This document shows positions 39,526 to 47,530 of a stretch of 64,000 bases of DNA, piece after piece; position 1 is the first letter of the stretch, and each line of letters begins with the position of its first letter. The notes beneath the pieces were generated by a model. That model searched no databases. It saw only the letters and a program-made list of their open reading frames with translations, and was not told where the DNA came from. This DNA comes from Rhizobium sp. BK650. Its GTDB lineage: Bacteria; Pseudomonadota; Alphaproteobacteria; Rhizobiales; Rhizobiaceae. The stretch lies in contig NZ_JACIBK010000007.1 of the NCBI RefSeq assembly GCF_014195325.1, positions 186,001-250,000 of the forward strand, in the 5' to 3' direction. A program made the translations under genes and the position numbers.

Positions 39526-40674
39526 TCAGCCAATAGGGCGATAGCCGTAGATCCAGTCGAGATCCGCCGCAAGGCTTTGCGGCGGTTTCAGCGACAACAC
39601 GATGTCACGACCGAGACGGATTGGCCCGCGCGCATGGTAGGCAAAGCGATTGAAGGCGCCACGCTGACGCAGCTTGGCGATGCGCGGTGTGCGATGCCGT
39701 TCGAAGAGAGAAATGGCCTCGGCAACCGGGCGGGTGGCAAGGAAAGCCGCAAGCTCGAAGGCGTCTTCGATCGCCATCGCCGCACCCTGCGCCGCAAAGG
39801 GCATCATGGCATGCGCCGCATCGCCGATCAGTACCGTTTTGTCGCCGTCCTGCCATCTGCCCGGTATCGCCTCGAAGAGCGGCCAGAAAGTGATGTCGTT
39901 CCGGCCTCTCAGTAGCCCGGAAATCGAAGGATGCCAGTGCCGGAAGCGGGACTGCAGAAGCTCCTGTTGCACCGGTGTCGGCTGGCCTTGCCAGGCTTGC
40001 GCCGCAATATTGCCGGCGGTGATCGCCACCATGTTGAAGCCGCCAGTTTCCTTCAGCGGATAACAGACCATATGCGCCGAGGACCCGAGCAGCGCCGAAA
40101 CGCTCGTCCTGTCGAGAAAGCCCGGCGCTTCGGCCTTCGGGATTGTGAAGCGGAAGGCGACATTTCCGGAAAAATGCGGGGCATGAGCGCCTGCTATTGC
40201 CTGCCGTAATTTCGACCAGACGCCGTCAGCGCCGATAATGACCTCGGCCGGGCGCCGGCATTGCGCCAGGTTCGATTCGAAATGTGTTCCGAGATGGAGT
40301 GCGCAAAGCGGATTGTCAGTGACTGCATCCAGAAGAGTCTTCTGAAGCGTTTTGCGGTGCAGGACACCGTAGGGTGCTCCCCAGCGATTCCGGGCAAAAT
40401 TTCCGGCGGGTACCGCCGCGAGCTCGCGCAGCGAACTGCCGGAAATCAGCCGAATGGATTGCGGTTCGAGCCAAACACTTGTGAGCCGGTCGAGCAAACC
40501 AAGTTCGGCAAGCACATGCGATGCGTTAGGGGAGATCTGCAATCCGGCGCCGACTTCGGCAAGCACAGGCGCCTGTTCGAAAATATCGGAGCTGATGCCA
40601 CGTCTTGCAAGCGCCAGAGCGGCTGTCAGGCCCGCAATTCCCGCGCCGATGATGGCGGCATGTTCGACCGGCAT
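39526..40674 (-). CDS. FAD-dependent monooxygenase, salicylate hydroxylase-like
   Basis: 382 residues. Class A flavin monooxygenase: N-terminal Rossmann motif AAIIGAGIAGLTAALALARR, the DG motif EVIIGADGVWSKLR, and the GD motif VLIGDAAHAMMPFAAQGA. Substrates of this group are aromatic acids such as salicylate or 6-hydroxynicotinate; relatives also act in ubiquinone and other pathways, so the substrate is open. It converges on metC (30 bases between stops) and lies immediately downstream of the NDUFS6-like gene, from which it is separated by 26 bases. Confidence 0.9.
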   Translation of the reverse strand: MPVEHAAIIGAGIAGLTAALALARRGISSDIFEQAPVLAEVGAGLQISPNASHVLAELGLLDRLTSVWLEPQSIRLISGSSLRELAAVPAGNFARNRWGAPYGVLHRKTLQKTLLDAVTDNPLCALHLGTHFESNLAQCRRPAEVIIGADGVWSKLRQAIAGAHAPHFSGNVAFRFTIPKAEAPGFLDRTSVSALLGSSAHMVCYPLKETGGFNMVAITAGNIAAQAWQGQPTPVQQELLQSRFRHWHPSISGLLRGRNDITFWPLFEAIPGRWQDGDKTVLIGDAAHAMMPFAAQGAAMAIEDAFELAAFLATRPVAEAISLFERHRTPRIAKLRQRGAFNRFAYHARGPIRLGRDIVLSLKPPQSLAADLDWIYGYRPIG

Positions 40675-40700
40675 GGGATGTCCGATCTAAAGAGGAGACT

Positions 40701-40946
40701 TTACGCTGCCTTGACGTGGAAGACGCAGCCGGGCGGGTTGGTCTGGTTCGACTTCAGCGAGGCATTGTACCGATAGAGGGTCGAGCAGTAGGAGCAGACT
40801 TTCTCGTTATCGTCGCCCATGTCGATGAAGATATGCGGATGGTCGAAGGGAACGGATGCGCCAGTGCACATGAATTCCTTGACGCCGACTTCGATAACGC
40901 TGTGACCGCCGTCGTTCTGGAAGTGGGGAATGCTGTGGCCGGCCAT
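40701..40946 (-). CDS. NDUFS6-like zinc-finger protein, complex I accessory subunit
   Basis: 81 residues. Zinc ligands C27, a histidine at 36 or 38, C51 and C54 in VIEVGVKEFMCTGA, FDHPHIFIDMG and KVCSYCSTLYRY, the CHCC-type pattern of NDUFS6 (13 kDa subunit). In mitochondria this subunit binds Zn between the N and Q modules and aids assembly. The C-terminal NPPGCVFHVKAA is typical of alphaproteobacterial members. With the genes at 1792 and 29464 this gives all three known bacterial accessory homologues in one window. Confidence 0.92.
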   Translation of the reverse strand: MAGHSIPHFQNDGGHSVIEVGVKEFMCTGASVPFDHPHIFIDMGDDNEKVCSYCSTLYRYNASLKSNQTNPPGCVFHVKAA

Positions 40947-41093
40947 GTCTGTCTCCGAATGCTTTGAAATTCTGCGCGGACCTTATAGGCCTTCGAAGCA
41001 AAAGTGTAGTGCCAAAGCATGGCTCGTTTACGAGTTTTTGGCTTCACGCTGAAAGGCCGCTCGATTATGGTCCCCGCAACAAAGGACGGCCCG

Positions 41094-41879
41094 ATGAACC
41101 TGAATACGCCTGCATTTTCAAGCTTCACCCATGATGGACTGAAACTCGCCTTTTTCGACGAGGGCGACCCCTCCGGCCCGCCGGTGCTGCTGATCCATGG
41201 CTTTGCTTCCTCGGCCAACGTCAACTGGGTTCATCCGGGCTGGCTGAAGACGCTCGGTGACGCCGGTTATCGTGTGATCGCTATCGACAACAGGGGGCAT
41301 GGCGCAAGCGACAAGCCGCGTGACGCCGAGGCCTACAGGCCATGGTTCATGGCAGGCGATGCGATCGCGCTGCTCGATCATCTTGGCATCCCAGAAGCCA
41401 ATCTGATGGGTTACTCCATGGGAGCGCGCATCTCCGTCTTTGCAGCACTTGCCCATCCCCACCGCGTCCGCTCGCTCGTGCTCGGCGGCCTCGGCATCGG
41501 CATGACCGATGGGGTAGGGGACTGGGATCCGATTGCCGATGCACTTCTTGCGCCTTCACTCGCCGACGTCACCCATCAGCGCGGCCAGATGTTTCGCGCT
41601 TTTGCCGATCAGACCAAGAGCGATCGTGAGGCTCTTGCCGCGTGTATCAAAGGGTCGCGCGATCTGGTTGCCCGCGCCGACATGGGCAAGATCGACGTGC
41701 CCACCTTGATCGGCGTCGGAACGAAGGACGACATTGCCGGTTCTCCTCAGGAGCTTGCAGCGCTGATGCCTGATGCCGAAGCGCTGGATATTCCAGGCCG
41801 CGATCACATGCTTGCCGTCGGTGATCGGGTGTTCAAGAAGGCGGTGCTGGAGTTCTATGCCAAGGTCGCTGCGGGATGA
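41094..41879 (+). CDS. alpha/beta hydrolase
   Basis: 261 residues from the ATG at 41094 (AAGGACGG upstream); ATGs at 41019 and 41067 give longer forms with a poor context. Alpha/beta hydrolase fold: VLLIHGFASSANVNW (oxyanion HG), AIDNRGHGASDKP, nucleophile S108 in MGYSMGAR, acid Asp in VPTLIGVGTKDDIAG, His near 244 in PGRDHMLAVGD. The enzyme is an esterase, lactonase or C-C hydrolase; the sequence does not decide. It is divergent from the NDUFS6-like gene and 130 bases upstream of cysE. Confidence 0.88.
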   Translation: MNLNTPAFSSFTHDGLKLAFFDEGDPSGPPVLLIHGFASSANVNWVHPGWLKTLGDAGYRVIAIDNRGHGASDKPRDAEAYRPWFMAGDAIALLDHLGIPEANLMGYSMGARISVFAALAHPHRVRSLVLGGLGIGMTDGVGDWDPIADALLAPSLADVTHQRGQMFRAFADQTKSDREALAACIKGSRDLVARADMGKIDVPTLIGVGTKDDIAGSPQELAALMPDAEALDIPGRDHMLAVGDRVFKKAVLEFYAKVAAG

Positions 41880-42009
41880 GGTCGCCGCCAGGTGACATAA
41901 GGTGATCTCGGGAAAAATGCGCTGAACTAACGTTCTCGGGGCACCCATTTATGTTATCGGCGTTTTCCTCTATATAATCGCATTTCAACGGAAAATGAGG
42001 AGACCGGTA

Positions 42010-42843
42010 ATGGTCGCGAAGACGGATATCCGCACGCTGGACGCAGCCCATCCGCTGAAGGTGATGGACCCCATTTGGGATAGTCTGCGCGAAGAAGCGC
42101 GCCTGGCTGCGGAAGGCGATCCGGTGCTGGCAGCCTTCCTCTATTCGACCGTGATCAATCATCGCTCGCTGGAAGAATGCGTCATACACCGTATCTGCGA
42201 ACGTCTCGACCATCCCGACATGCAGGCTAACCTGCTGCGCCAGACTTTCGAGGAAATGCTCGAGGACTGGCCGGAATGGGGCTCGATCCTGCGCGTGGAT
42301 ATCCAGGCAGTTTATGACCGCGACCCCGCCTGCCTGCGCTTCATGGAAGCCGTTCTCTATTTCAAGGGCTTCCACGCCCTCCAGACGCATCGGCTGGCGC
42401 ATTGGCTGCTGAACCGTGGCCGCCGGGATTTTGCGCTCTACCTGCAGAGCCGTTCCTCCAGCGTCTTCCAGACGGACATCAACCCCGCTGCCCGCATCGG
42501 CAAGGGCATCTTCCTCGACCATGCGACCGGCCTCGTCGTCGGCGAAACGGCTGTCATCGGCGACAATGTGTCCATCCTGCATGGCGTCACGCTCGGCGGC
42601 ACCGGCAAGGAAGGCGCTGACCGTCACCCGAAGATTGGCACAGGCGTGCTGATAGGCGCCGGCGCCAAGATCCTCGGCAATATCGAGATCGGCTTCTGTT
42701 CGCGCGTTGCCGCCGGTTCCGTTGTGCTGAAGCCGGTGCCGCCGAAGACTACCGTGGCAGGTGTGCCGGCCAAGGTCGTCGGCGCGGCAGGTTGTTCCGA
42801 GCCGGCACGCATTATGGATCAGGTTATCGGCGCCGATATCTGA
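42010..42843 (+). CDS. cysE: serine O-acetyltransferase
   Basis: 277 residues from the ATG at 42010, with GAGGAG upstream. It makes O-acetylserine from serine and acetyl-CoA, committing serine to cysteine synthesis, and usually complexes with CysK. N-terminal helical SATase domain (DPIWDSLREEARLAAEGDPV), then left-handed beta-helix hexapeptide repeats with the catalytic pair D156 (DINPAARIGKG) and H171 (DHATGLVVGE). The C-terminal tail ending IGADI fits the CysK-docking isoleucine rule. Confidence 0.96.
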   Translation: MVAKTDIRTLDAAHPLKVMDPIWDSLREEARLAAEGDPVLAAFLYSTVINHRSLEECVIHRICERLDHPDMQANLLRQTFEEMLEDWPEWGSILRVDIQAVYDRDPACLRFMEAVLYFKGFHALQTHRLAHWLLNRGRRDFALYLQSRSSSVFQTDINPAARIGKGIFLDHATGLVVGETAVIGDNVSILHGVTLGGTGKEGADRHPKIGTGVLIGAGAKILGNIEIGFCSRVAAGSVVLKPVPPKTTVAGVPAKVVGAAGCSEPARIMDQVIGADI

Positions 42844-42866
42844 ACTTCTCTTGGAAAATGCGAAAA

Positions 42867-42896
42867 ACTGCCTAAATCCTGGCGGAGGCAGTCGTT
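42867..42896 (+). terminator. possible terminator of cysE
   Basis: ACTGCCT (42867-42873) pairs with AGGCAGT (42886-42892) around a 12-base loop; followed by CGTTG, so there is no real T tract. Confidence 0.4.
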
Positions 42897-42977
42897 GCTA
42901 ACACGATCTCGCGACCTTTACAGCGCCGCTTTACCTGTGCAAGAAGCGGCCACCGAGATCGCTACGGAGATGAGAGA

Positions 42978-43181
42978 GTGAAGCCTGAAGAAATCAAGAA
43001 GCTCGACGCCTATTTCAAACGCACGCTGAACCCGCAGATGGTGGTGAAGGCGCGCCCGCGCAAGAACGATTCCGCGGAAGTCTATCTCGGCGAAGAATTT
43101 CTCGGCGTCATCTATATCGATGATGAAGATGGCGACCGGTCCTACAATTTCTCGATGGCCATCCTTGACGTCGATCTCTGA
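42978..43181 (+). CDS. DUF3126 family protein
   Basis: 67 residues starting at a GTG (MKPEEIKKLDAYFKRTLN). It is a small acidic soluble protein with QMVVKARPRKNDSAEVYLGE and FLGVIYIDDEDGDRSYNFSM, the full-length pattern of the DUF3126 family of alphaproteobacteria. No function is known. The start is supported by the family's usual N terminus and a GA-rich upstream region. A strong terminator follows at 43201. Confidence 0.88.
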   Translation: MKPEEIKKLDAYFKRTLNPQMVVKARPRKNDSAEVYLGEEFLGVIYIDDEDGDRSYNFSMAILDVDL

Positions 43182-43200
43182 TCGCTCATAACCCCTACTG

Positions 43201-43237
43201 GAAAAGCCGGGCATCGCGAGCCGATGTCCGGCTTTTC
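43201..43237 (+). terminator. terminator after the DUF3126 gene
   Basis: GAAAAGCCGG (43201-43210) pairs with CCGGCTTTTC (43228-43237), with inner pairing CATCG/CGATG, a very stable hairpin. It works in both directions by symmetry (TTTTC on both strands). Confidence 0.8.
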
Positions 43238-43390
43238 GGCGTTATAGCATGCTAATACACCCGGGCATCAAAATTTCATCTAACCCTGTGGTTGCATGCC
43301 CCTGATATATTTTAGCAAAATCAATAAAAGACGAACGTGCCCGAAAAGCCGGTCATTTAAGCGGATATGTAGTGCAACTTTTGGATGTTT

Positions 43391-43428
43391 TGCAACGCAC
43401 AAGACTACTTGACTCTTTGTGCGTTGCA
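43391..43428. promoter_or_regulatory. inverted-repeat operator over the phasin promoter
   Basis: TGCAACGCACAA (43391-43402) and TTGTGCGTTGCA (43417-43428) are a perfect 12-base inverted repeat with 14 bases between. A -35 element TTGACT (43409-43414) lies in the centre and TACCCT 16 bases further on is a possible -10. A further TGCAAC stands at 43373. PhaR (AniA), the PHB-sensing repressor of phasin genes, is known to bind TGC/GCA-rich sites, so this is a likely PhaR operator. Confidence 0.6.
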
Positions 43429-43471
43429 GCTACCCTCTGCCCATAATAGCCAACTGGAGGATGGTGTGGTC

Positions 43472-43840
43472 ATGTTCAATTTCGAAGACGCAAACCGGAA
43501 GAGCAAGGAAGCGGTGGATACCATGCTCAAGAACTATTCCGATACAGCCAAGGGTTTCCAGGCGATTGCCTCCGAGGCGGCCGAATATTCCAAGAAGTCT
43601 TTCCAGGATGCGGTTAGCCATTTCGAGACTCTGTCAGGCGTAAAGAGTTTCGAGGCCGCCTTCGAGTTGCAGAGCAGCTATGCGAAGTCCTCCTACGAGG
43701 CTTTCGTTGCTGAGGCGACGAAGCTCGGCGAAATGTATGCAGACCTCGCCAAAAATGCTTATAAGCCCTACGAAACACCGATGACCGCTGCTGCCGTTAA
43801 GGTTTCGAAAGCCGCTCCGGTGACCCCCGCAGCCGCGTAA
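43472..43840 (+). CDS. phasin (PHB granule-associated protein)
   Basis: 122 residues from the ATG at 43472; a GTG at 43466 has better spacing to GGAGG (43456-43460) and may be the true start. The Phasin_2 pattern is clear: FNFEDANRKSKEAVDTMLKN, FQAIASEAAEYSKKSFQDAV, LQSSYAKSSYEAFVAEATKL and GEMYADLAKNAYKP, all amphipathic helix, with an Ala/Pro-rich tail. Phasins coat PHB granules and limit their size. PhaC is at 17494. A terminator follows. Confidence 0.92.
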   Translation: MFNFEDANRKSKEAVDTMLKNYSDTAKGFQAIASEAAEYSKKSFQDAVSHFETLSGVKSFEAAFELQSSYAKSSYEAFVAEATKLGEMYADLAKNAYKPYETPMTAAAVKVSKAAPVTPAAA

Positions 43841-43876
43841 ATCTTGCGGCGCGCAGTGCGCCGTCTATTGAAAATC

Positions 43877-43911
43877 AAAGACCGGCACCGCATCTGCGGC
43901 CGGTCTTTTTT
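43877..43911 (+). terminator. rho-independent terminator of the phasin gene
   Basis: AAAGACCGGC (43877-43886) pairs with GCCGGTCTTT (43899-43908), followed by more T. A classic terminator. Confidence 0.87.
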
Positions 43912-44097
43912 GTTTCTCGAAGCACGCCCTGGTTTTTACGCAGACTTTTTTGGCCTTTGCGTCAAGTCCTGCGGAATTGTGATTGCAGTCGAAAACAAGG
44001 GGCTTAAAATCGCTCTATTATGAACTACCTTAGTGTTTCAGATATTCGACGGGATAGCACCCCTCCCACGCTGCCTGCCGGATTGATTGAGGAATGA

Positions 44098-44457
44098 ATG
44101 ACAATGATCGCCAGACCGATCCGGATGCAGAATGACAGCGAAAGGAACGGGGACAACGGAAATCGCGGAACCTCGGTCATCACGCGCACCAAGCCGAAGA
44201 CCAAGAAGCCCAATCTCTATCGTGTACTGCTTTTGAATGACGACTACACCCCAATGGAATTCGTCATCCATATTCTGGAGCGTTTTTTTCAGAAGGATCG
44301 GGAAAGTGCCACCCGCATCATGCTGCATGTCCATAACCATGGCGTCGGCGAATGCGGAATATTCACATACGAGGTAGCGGAAACCAAGGTGAGCCAGGTG
44401 ATGGATTTTGCCAGGCAGCACCAGCATCCGCTGCAATGCGTCATGGAAAAGAAGTGA
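44098..44457 (+). CDS. clpS: ATP-dependent Clp protease adaptor ClpS
   Basis: 119 residues from the ATG at 44098 (GAGGA five bases upstream); the ATG at 44104 gives 117. The N-terminal 35 residues are a flexible basic arm. The core carries the N-degron pocket: NLYRVLLLNDDYTPMEFVIH with the DDYTPMEFV signature, RIMLHVHNHGVGECGIFTYE and AETKVSQVMDFA. ClpS hands proteins with N-terminal Leu, Phe, Trp or Tyr to ClpA. It is 10 bases upstream of clpA. aat, which makes such N-degrons, is at 2773. Confidence 0.96.
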   Translation: MTMIARPIRMQNDSERNGDNGNRGTSVITRTKPKTKKPNLYRVLLLNDDYTPMEFVIHILERFFQKDRESATRIMLHVHNHGVGECGIFTYEVAETKVSQVMDFARQHQHPLQCVMEKK

Positions 44458-44467
44458 GGAACTGAAC

Positions 44468-46957
44468 GTGCCAACATTTTCGCCTAGTCTTGAGAAGGCG
44501 CTCCATCAGGCACTGACTTTTGCCAACGAGCGGCATCACGAATATGCGACGCTCGAGCATCTGCTGCTCGCCCTGATCGACGATGCCGATGCGGCCGCGG
44601 TCATGGGTGCTTGCAATGTCGACCTCGACGCACTCCGCAAAACGCTCATGGAATACGTCGACAACGAACTCTCCAATCTGGTCACGGGCTATGACGAGGA
44701 CTCCAAGCCGACATCCGGCTTCCAGCGCGTCATTCAGCGTGCGGTGATTCATGTCCAGTCTTCGGGCCGCGAGGAGGTGACCGGTGCCAACGTGCTCGTT
44801 GCGATCTTCGCCGAGCGCGAAAGCCATGCGGCCTATTTCCTGCAAGAGCAGGAAATGACCCGCTACGACGCGGTCAACTATATCTCCCACGGCATCGGCA
44901 AGCGTCCCGGCGCATCCGAAAGTCGTCCGCCGCGCGGTGCGGAAGAAGAGTCCGAATCCAAGCCGACTGCACGCGGCAACGAGGAAGAAGGCGGGCCGAA
45001 GAAGCAGCAGGATGCGCTGAAGGCTTACTGTGTCAACCTCAACGAAAAGGCCAAAGGCGGCAAGATCGACCCGCTGATCGGCCGTAACGCTGAGGTGAAC
45101 CGCACGATCCAGATCCTGTGCCGACGCTCCAAGAACAACCCGCTCTATGTCGGTGATCCCGGTGTCGGCAAGACTGCTATCGCAGAGGGCCTCGCCAAGC
45201 GTATCGTCGAAGGCAAGGTGCCTGAGGCTTTGGCCGATGCCACGATCTTCTCGCTCGACATGGGCACGCTGCTGGCTGGCACCCGTTACCGCGGTGATTT
45301 CGAAGAGCGCTTGAAGCAGGTCGTCAAGGAACTGGAAGAATATCCGGGCGCCGTGCTCTTCATCGACGAAATCCATACCGTCATCGGTGCGGGTGCAACG
45401 TCGGGTGGGGCCATGGATGCCTCGAACCTCTTGAAGCCGGCTCTGTCCTCGGGCGCGATCCGCTGCATTGGTTCGACCACGTACAAGGAATACCGCCAGT
45501 TTTTCGAAAAGGACCGGGCTCTGGTCCGCCGCTTTCAGAAGATCGACGTCAACGAGCCTTCGATCGACGATGCGATCGAGATCATGAAGGGCCTGAAGCC
45601 CTATTTCGAAGAATACCACCACCTGCGTTACTCGAACGAGGCGATCAAGACCGCTGTCGAGCTCTCGGCCCGCTATATTTCGGACCGCAAGCTGCCGGAC
45701 AAGGCGATTGACGTTATCGACGAGACCGGCGCGGCACAGATGCTGCTCCCGCCGTCCAGGCGCCGGAAGCTGATCACCGAAAAGGAGATCGAAGCGACGA
45801 TTGCGACGATGGCGCGCATCCCGGCGAAGACGGTCTCGAAGGATGACGAAGCCGTTCTTGCCAATCTCGAGCAGGAACTGCGCTCGGTGGTCTACGGTCA
45901 AGATGTGGCGATAGAAGCCCTGTCCACCTCGATCAAGCTGGCCCGTGCGGGTCTGCGCGAGCCGAACAAGCCGATCGGCGCCTATGTCTTCTCCGGCCCA
46001 ACCGGTGTCGGTAAGACGGAAGTCGCCAAGCAGCTTGCCGCCTCGCTCGGTGTCGAGATGCTGCGCTTCGACATGTCGGAATATATGGAGCGGCATACGG
46101 TTTCCCGTCTGCTCGGCGCACCTCCCGGCTATGTCGGCTTCGACCAGGGCGGCCTTTTGACCGATGGCGTCGATCAGCATCCGCATTGCGTGGTGCTGCT
46201 GGACGAAATCGAGAAGGCGCATCCGGATATCTACAATATCCTGCTGCAGGTCATGGACCACGGCACGCTGACCGACCATAACGGCAAGAAGATCGATTTC
46301 CGCAACGTCATCCTGATCATGACGACCAATGCGGGTGCTTCGGAAATGGCCAAGGCCGCCATCGGCTTCGGTTCGTCCAAGCGCACCGGTGAAGATGAAG
46401 AGGCTCTGACGCGCCTGTTCACGCCGGAATTCCGCAACCGCCTCGACGCGATCATCCCGTTCGCGGCGCTGCCGACGGCCGTCATCCACAAGGTCGTACA
46501 GAAGTTCATCATGCAGCTGGAAGCTCAGCTCTCCGAACGCAACGTCACCTTCGACCTGCACGAGGATGCGATCGCCTGGCTGTCCGAGAAGGGCTACGAC
46601 GAAAAGATGGGTGCTCGCCCGTTGGCTCGCGTCATCCAGGAAAACATCAAGAAGCCGCTGGCGAACGAAATTCTCTTCGGGAAGCTGAAGAAGGGCGGCG
46701 TCGTCAACGTCACCGTCGGCCCGAAGGAAGACGGCAAGCCCGGTCTTATTCTGGAAGCCATTCCGGAAACGGCGCCGATCAAGCCGAAGCCGGAAGCCGA
46801 ACTGATTCATCCGGAAGCGGTCGATGAGGATGATGGTGAGCTGAAGACCAAACCGGTCAAGAAAACGAAGGCCAAGACCGTGCCGCGGCCTGAACCGGAA
46901 GTTCGCGATGCGCCTAAGAAGGGCACGGCGGTTCCGAAAGTTCCGCGCAAAAAGTAA
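44468..46957 (+). CDS. clpA: ATP-dependent Clp protease ATP-binding subunit ClpA
   Basis: 829 residues from the GTG at 44468, with GAGGA upstream. Clp N domain (FSPSLEKALHQALTFANERH), an acidic Lys/Glu-rich insertion at about 160-190, then AAA1 with Walker A GDPGVGKT and Walker B LFIDEIHT, and AAA2 with GPTGVGKT and VVLLDEIEKAH. It has the ClpA-type C terminus with ClpP loop, plus an unusual extension of about 60 residues rich in Lys and Pro ending VPKVPRKK. It unfolds substrates for ClpP. A 789-codon frame on the other strand is a shadow. Confidence 0.97.
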   Translation: MPTFSPSLEKALHQALTFANERHHEYATLEHLLLALIDDADAAAVMGACNVDLDALRKTLMEYVDNELSNLVTGYDEDSKPTSGFQRVIQRAVIHVQSSGREEVTGANVLVAIFAERESHAAYFLQEQEMTRYDAVNYISHGIGKRPGASESRPPRGAEEESESKPTARGNEEEGGPKKQQDALKAYCVNLNEKAKGGKIDPLIGRNAEVNRTIQILCRRSKNNPLYVGDPGVGKTAIAEGLAKRIVEGKVPEALADATIFSLDMGTLLAGTRYRGDFEERLKQVVKELEEYPGAVLFIDEIHTVIGAGATSGGAMDASNLLKPALSSGAIRCIGSTTYKEYRQFFEKDRALVRRFQKIDVNEPSIDDAIEIMKGLKPYFEEYHHLRYSNEAIKTAVELSARYISDRKLPDKAIDVIDETGAAQMLLPPSRRRKLITEKEIEATIATMARIPAKTVSKDDEAVLANLEQELRSVVYGQDVAIEALSTSIKLARAGLREPNKPIGAYVFSGPTGVGKTEVAKQLAASLGVEMLRFDMSEYMERHTVSRLLGAPPGYVGFDQGGLLTDGVDQHPHCVVLLDEIEKAHPDIYNILLQVMDHGTLTDHNGKKIDFRNVILIMTTNAGASEMAKAAIGFGSSKRTGEDEEALTRLFTPEFRNRLDAIIPFAALPTAVIHKVVQKFIMQLEAQLSERNVTFDLHEDAIAWLSEKGYDEKMGARPLARVIQENIKKPLANEILFGKLKKGGVVNVTVGPKEDGKPGLILEAIPETAPIKPKPEAELIHPEAVDEDDGELKTKPVKKTKAKTVPRPEPEVRDAPKKGTAVPKVPRKK

Positions 46958-46977
46958 GTCTTCAAAGACAGAGAATG

Positions 46978-47005
46978 AAAAAGGCCGTTGAAAAGCGGCC
47001 TTTTT
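46978..47005 (+). terminator. rho-independent terminator of clpSA
   Basis: AAAAAGGCCG (46978-46987) pairs with CGGCCTTTTT (46996-47005), T-rich on both strands, so it ends clpA from one side and the HIT gene from the other. Confidence 0.88.
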
Positions 47006-47047
47006 GTTTGCGTTAGACCGTGCCGCGCAGACCGGGCGGTGCGTATG

Positions 47048-47476
47048 TTACGCGAGTTCAGCCTTGATCTTCTCGGCATTGGCCGCGAGCACCGCGCCGT
47101 CCTCCATCTTGCCTGAATGCGGCTTCAGCGCCACGCCCTCATGCCGTGGAATAACATGGAAATGCAGGTGAAAGACTGTTTGGCCGGCTGCCGGCTCGTT
47201 GAACTGGGCGATGAACACGCCATCGGCGTCGAAGGCTTCCTTCACCGCATTCGCGACCTTCTGAACAACGGTGATCGTGTGGGAAAGGGAAGCCGGGTCG
47301 GCATCGAAGATATTGCGGGACGGTGCCTTTGGCAGAACCAGAACATGGCCTGGCGCCTGCGGCATCACATCCATGAAGACGACGGTCTTGTCGTCCTCGT
47401 AGACGCGATACGACGGGATCTCGCCGCGCAGGATCTTGGCGAAGATGTTGTTGTCGTCATAGGCGGCGCTGGTCAT
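47048..47476 (-). CDS. HIT family hydrolase
   Basis: 142 residues. Histidine triad H103, H105 and H107 in TVFHLHFHVIPR, with the HINT-like N terminus NIFAKILRGEIPSYRVYEDD and DVMPQAPGHVLVLPK. HIT enzymes hydrolyse nucleoside phosphoramidates and dinucleotide polyphosphates; the exact substrate is unknown. It follows the DUF482-type gene by 54 bases on the minus strand and converges on clpA. Confidence 0.93.
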   Translation of the reverse strand: MTSAAYDDNNIFAKILRGEIPSYRVYEDDKTVVFMDVMPQAPGHVLVLPKAPSRNIFDADPASLSHTITVVQKVANAVKEAFDADGVFIAQFNEPAAGQTVFHLHFHVIPRHEGVALKPHSGKMEDGAVLAANAEKIKAELA

Positions 47477-47530
47477 GGCGAAATCTCCTCATGTTTGCCC
47501 TGATCGCGTAGCGCGGCGGAGCCAAGCGCG

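Noticed and set aside
44441..46810. 789-codon frame opposite clpA
   Set aside because: Antisense of a highly conserved gene; length is explained by codon bias.
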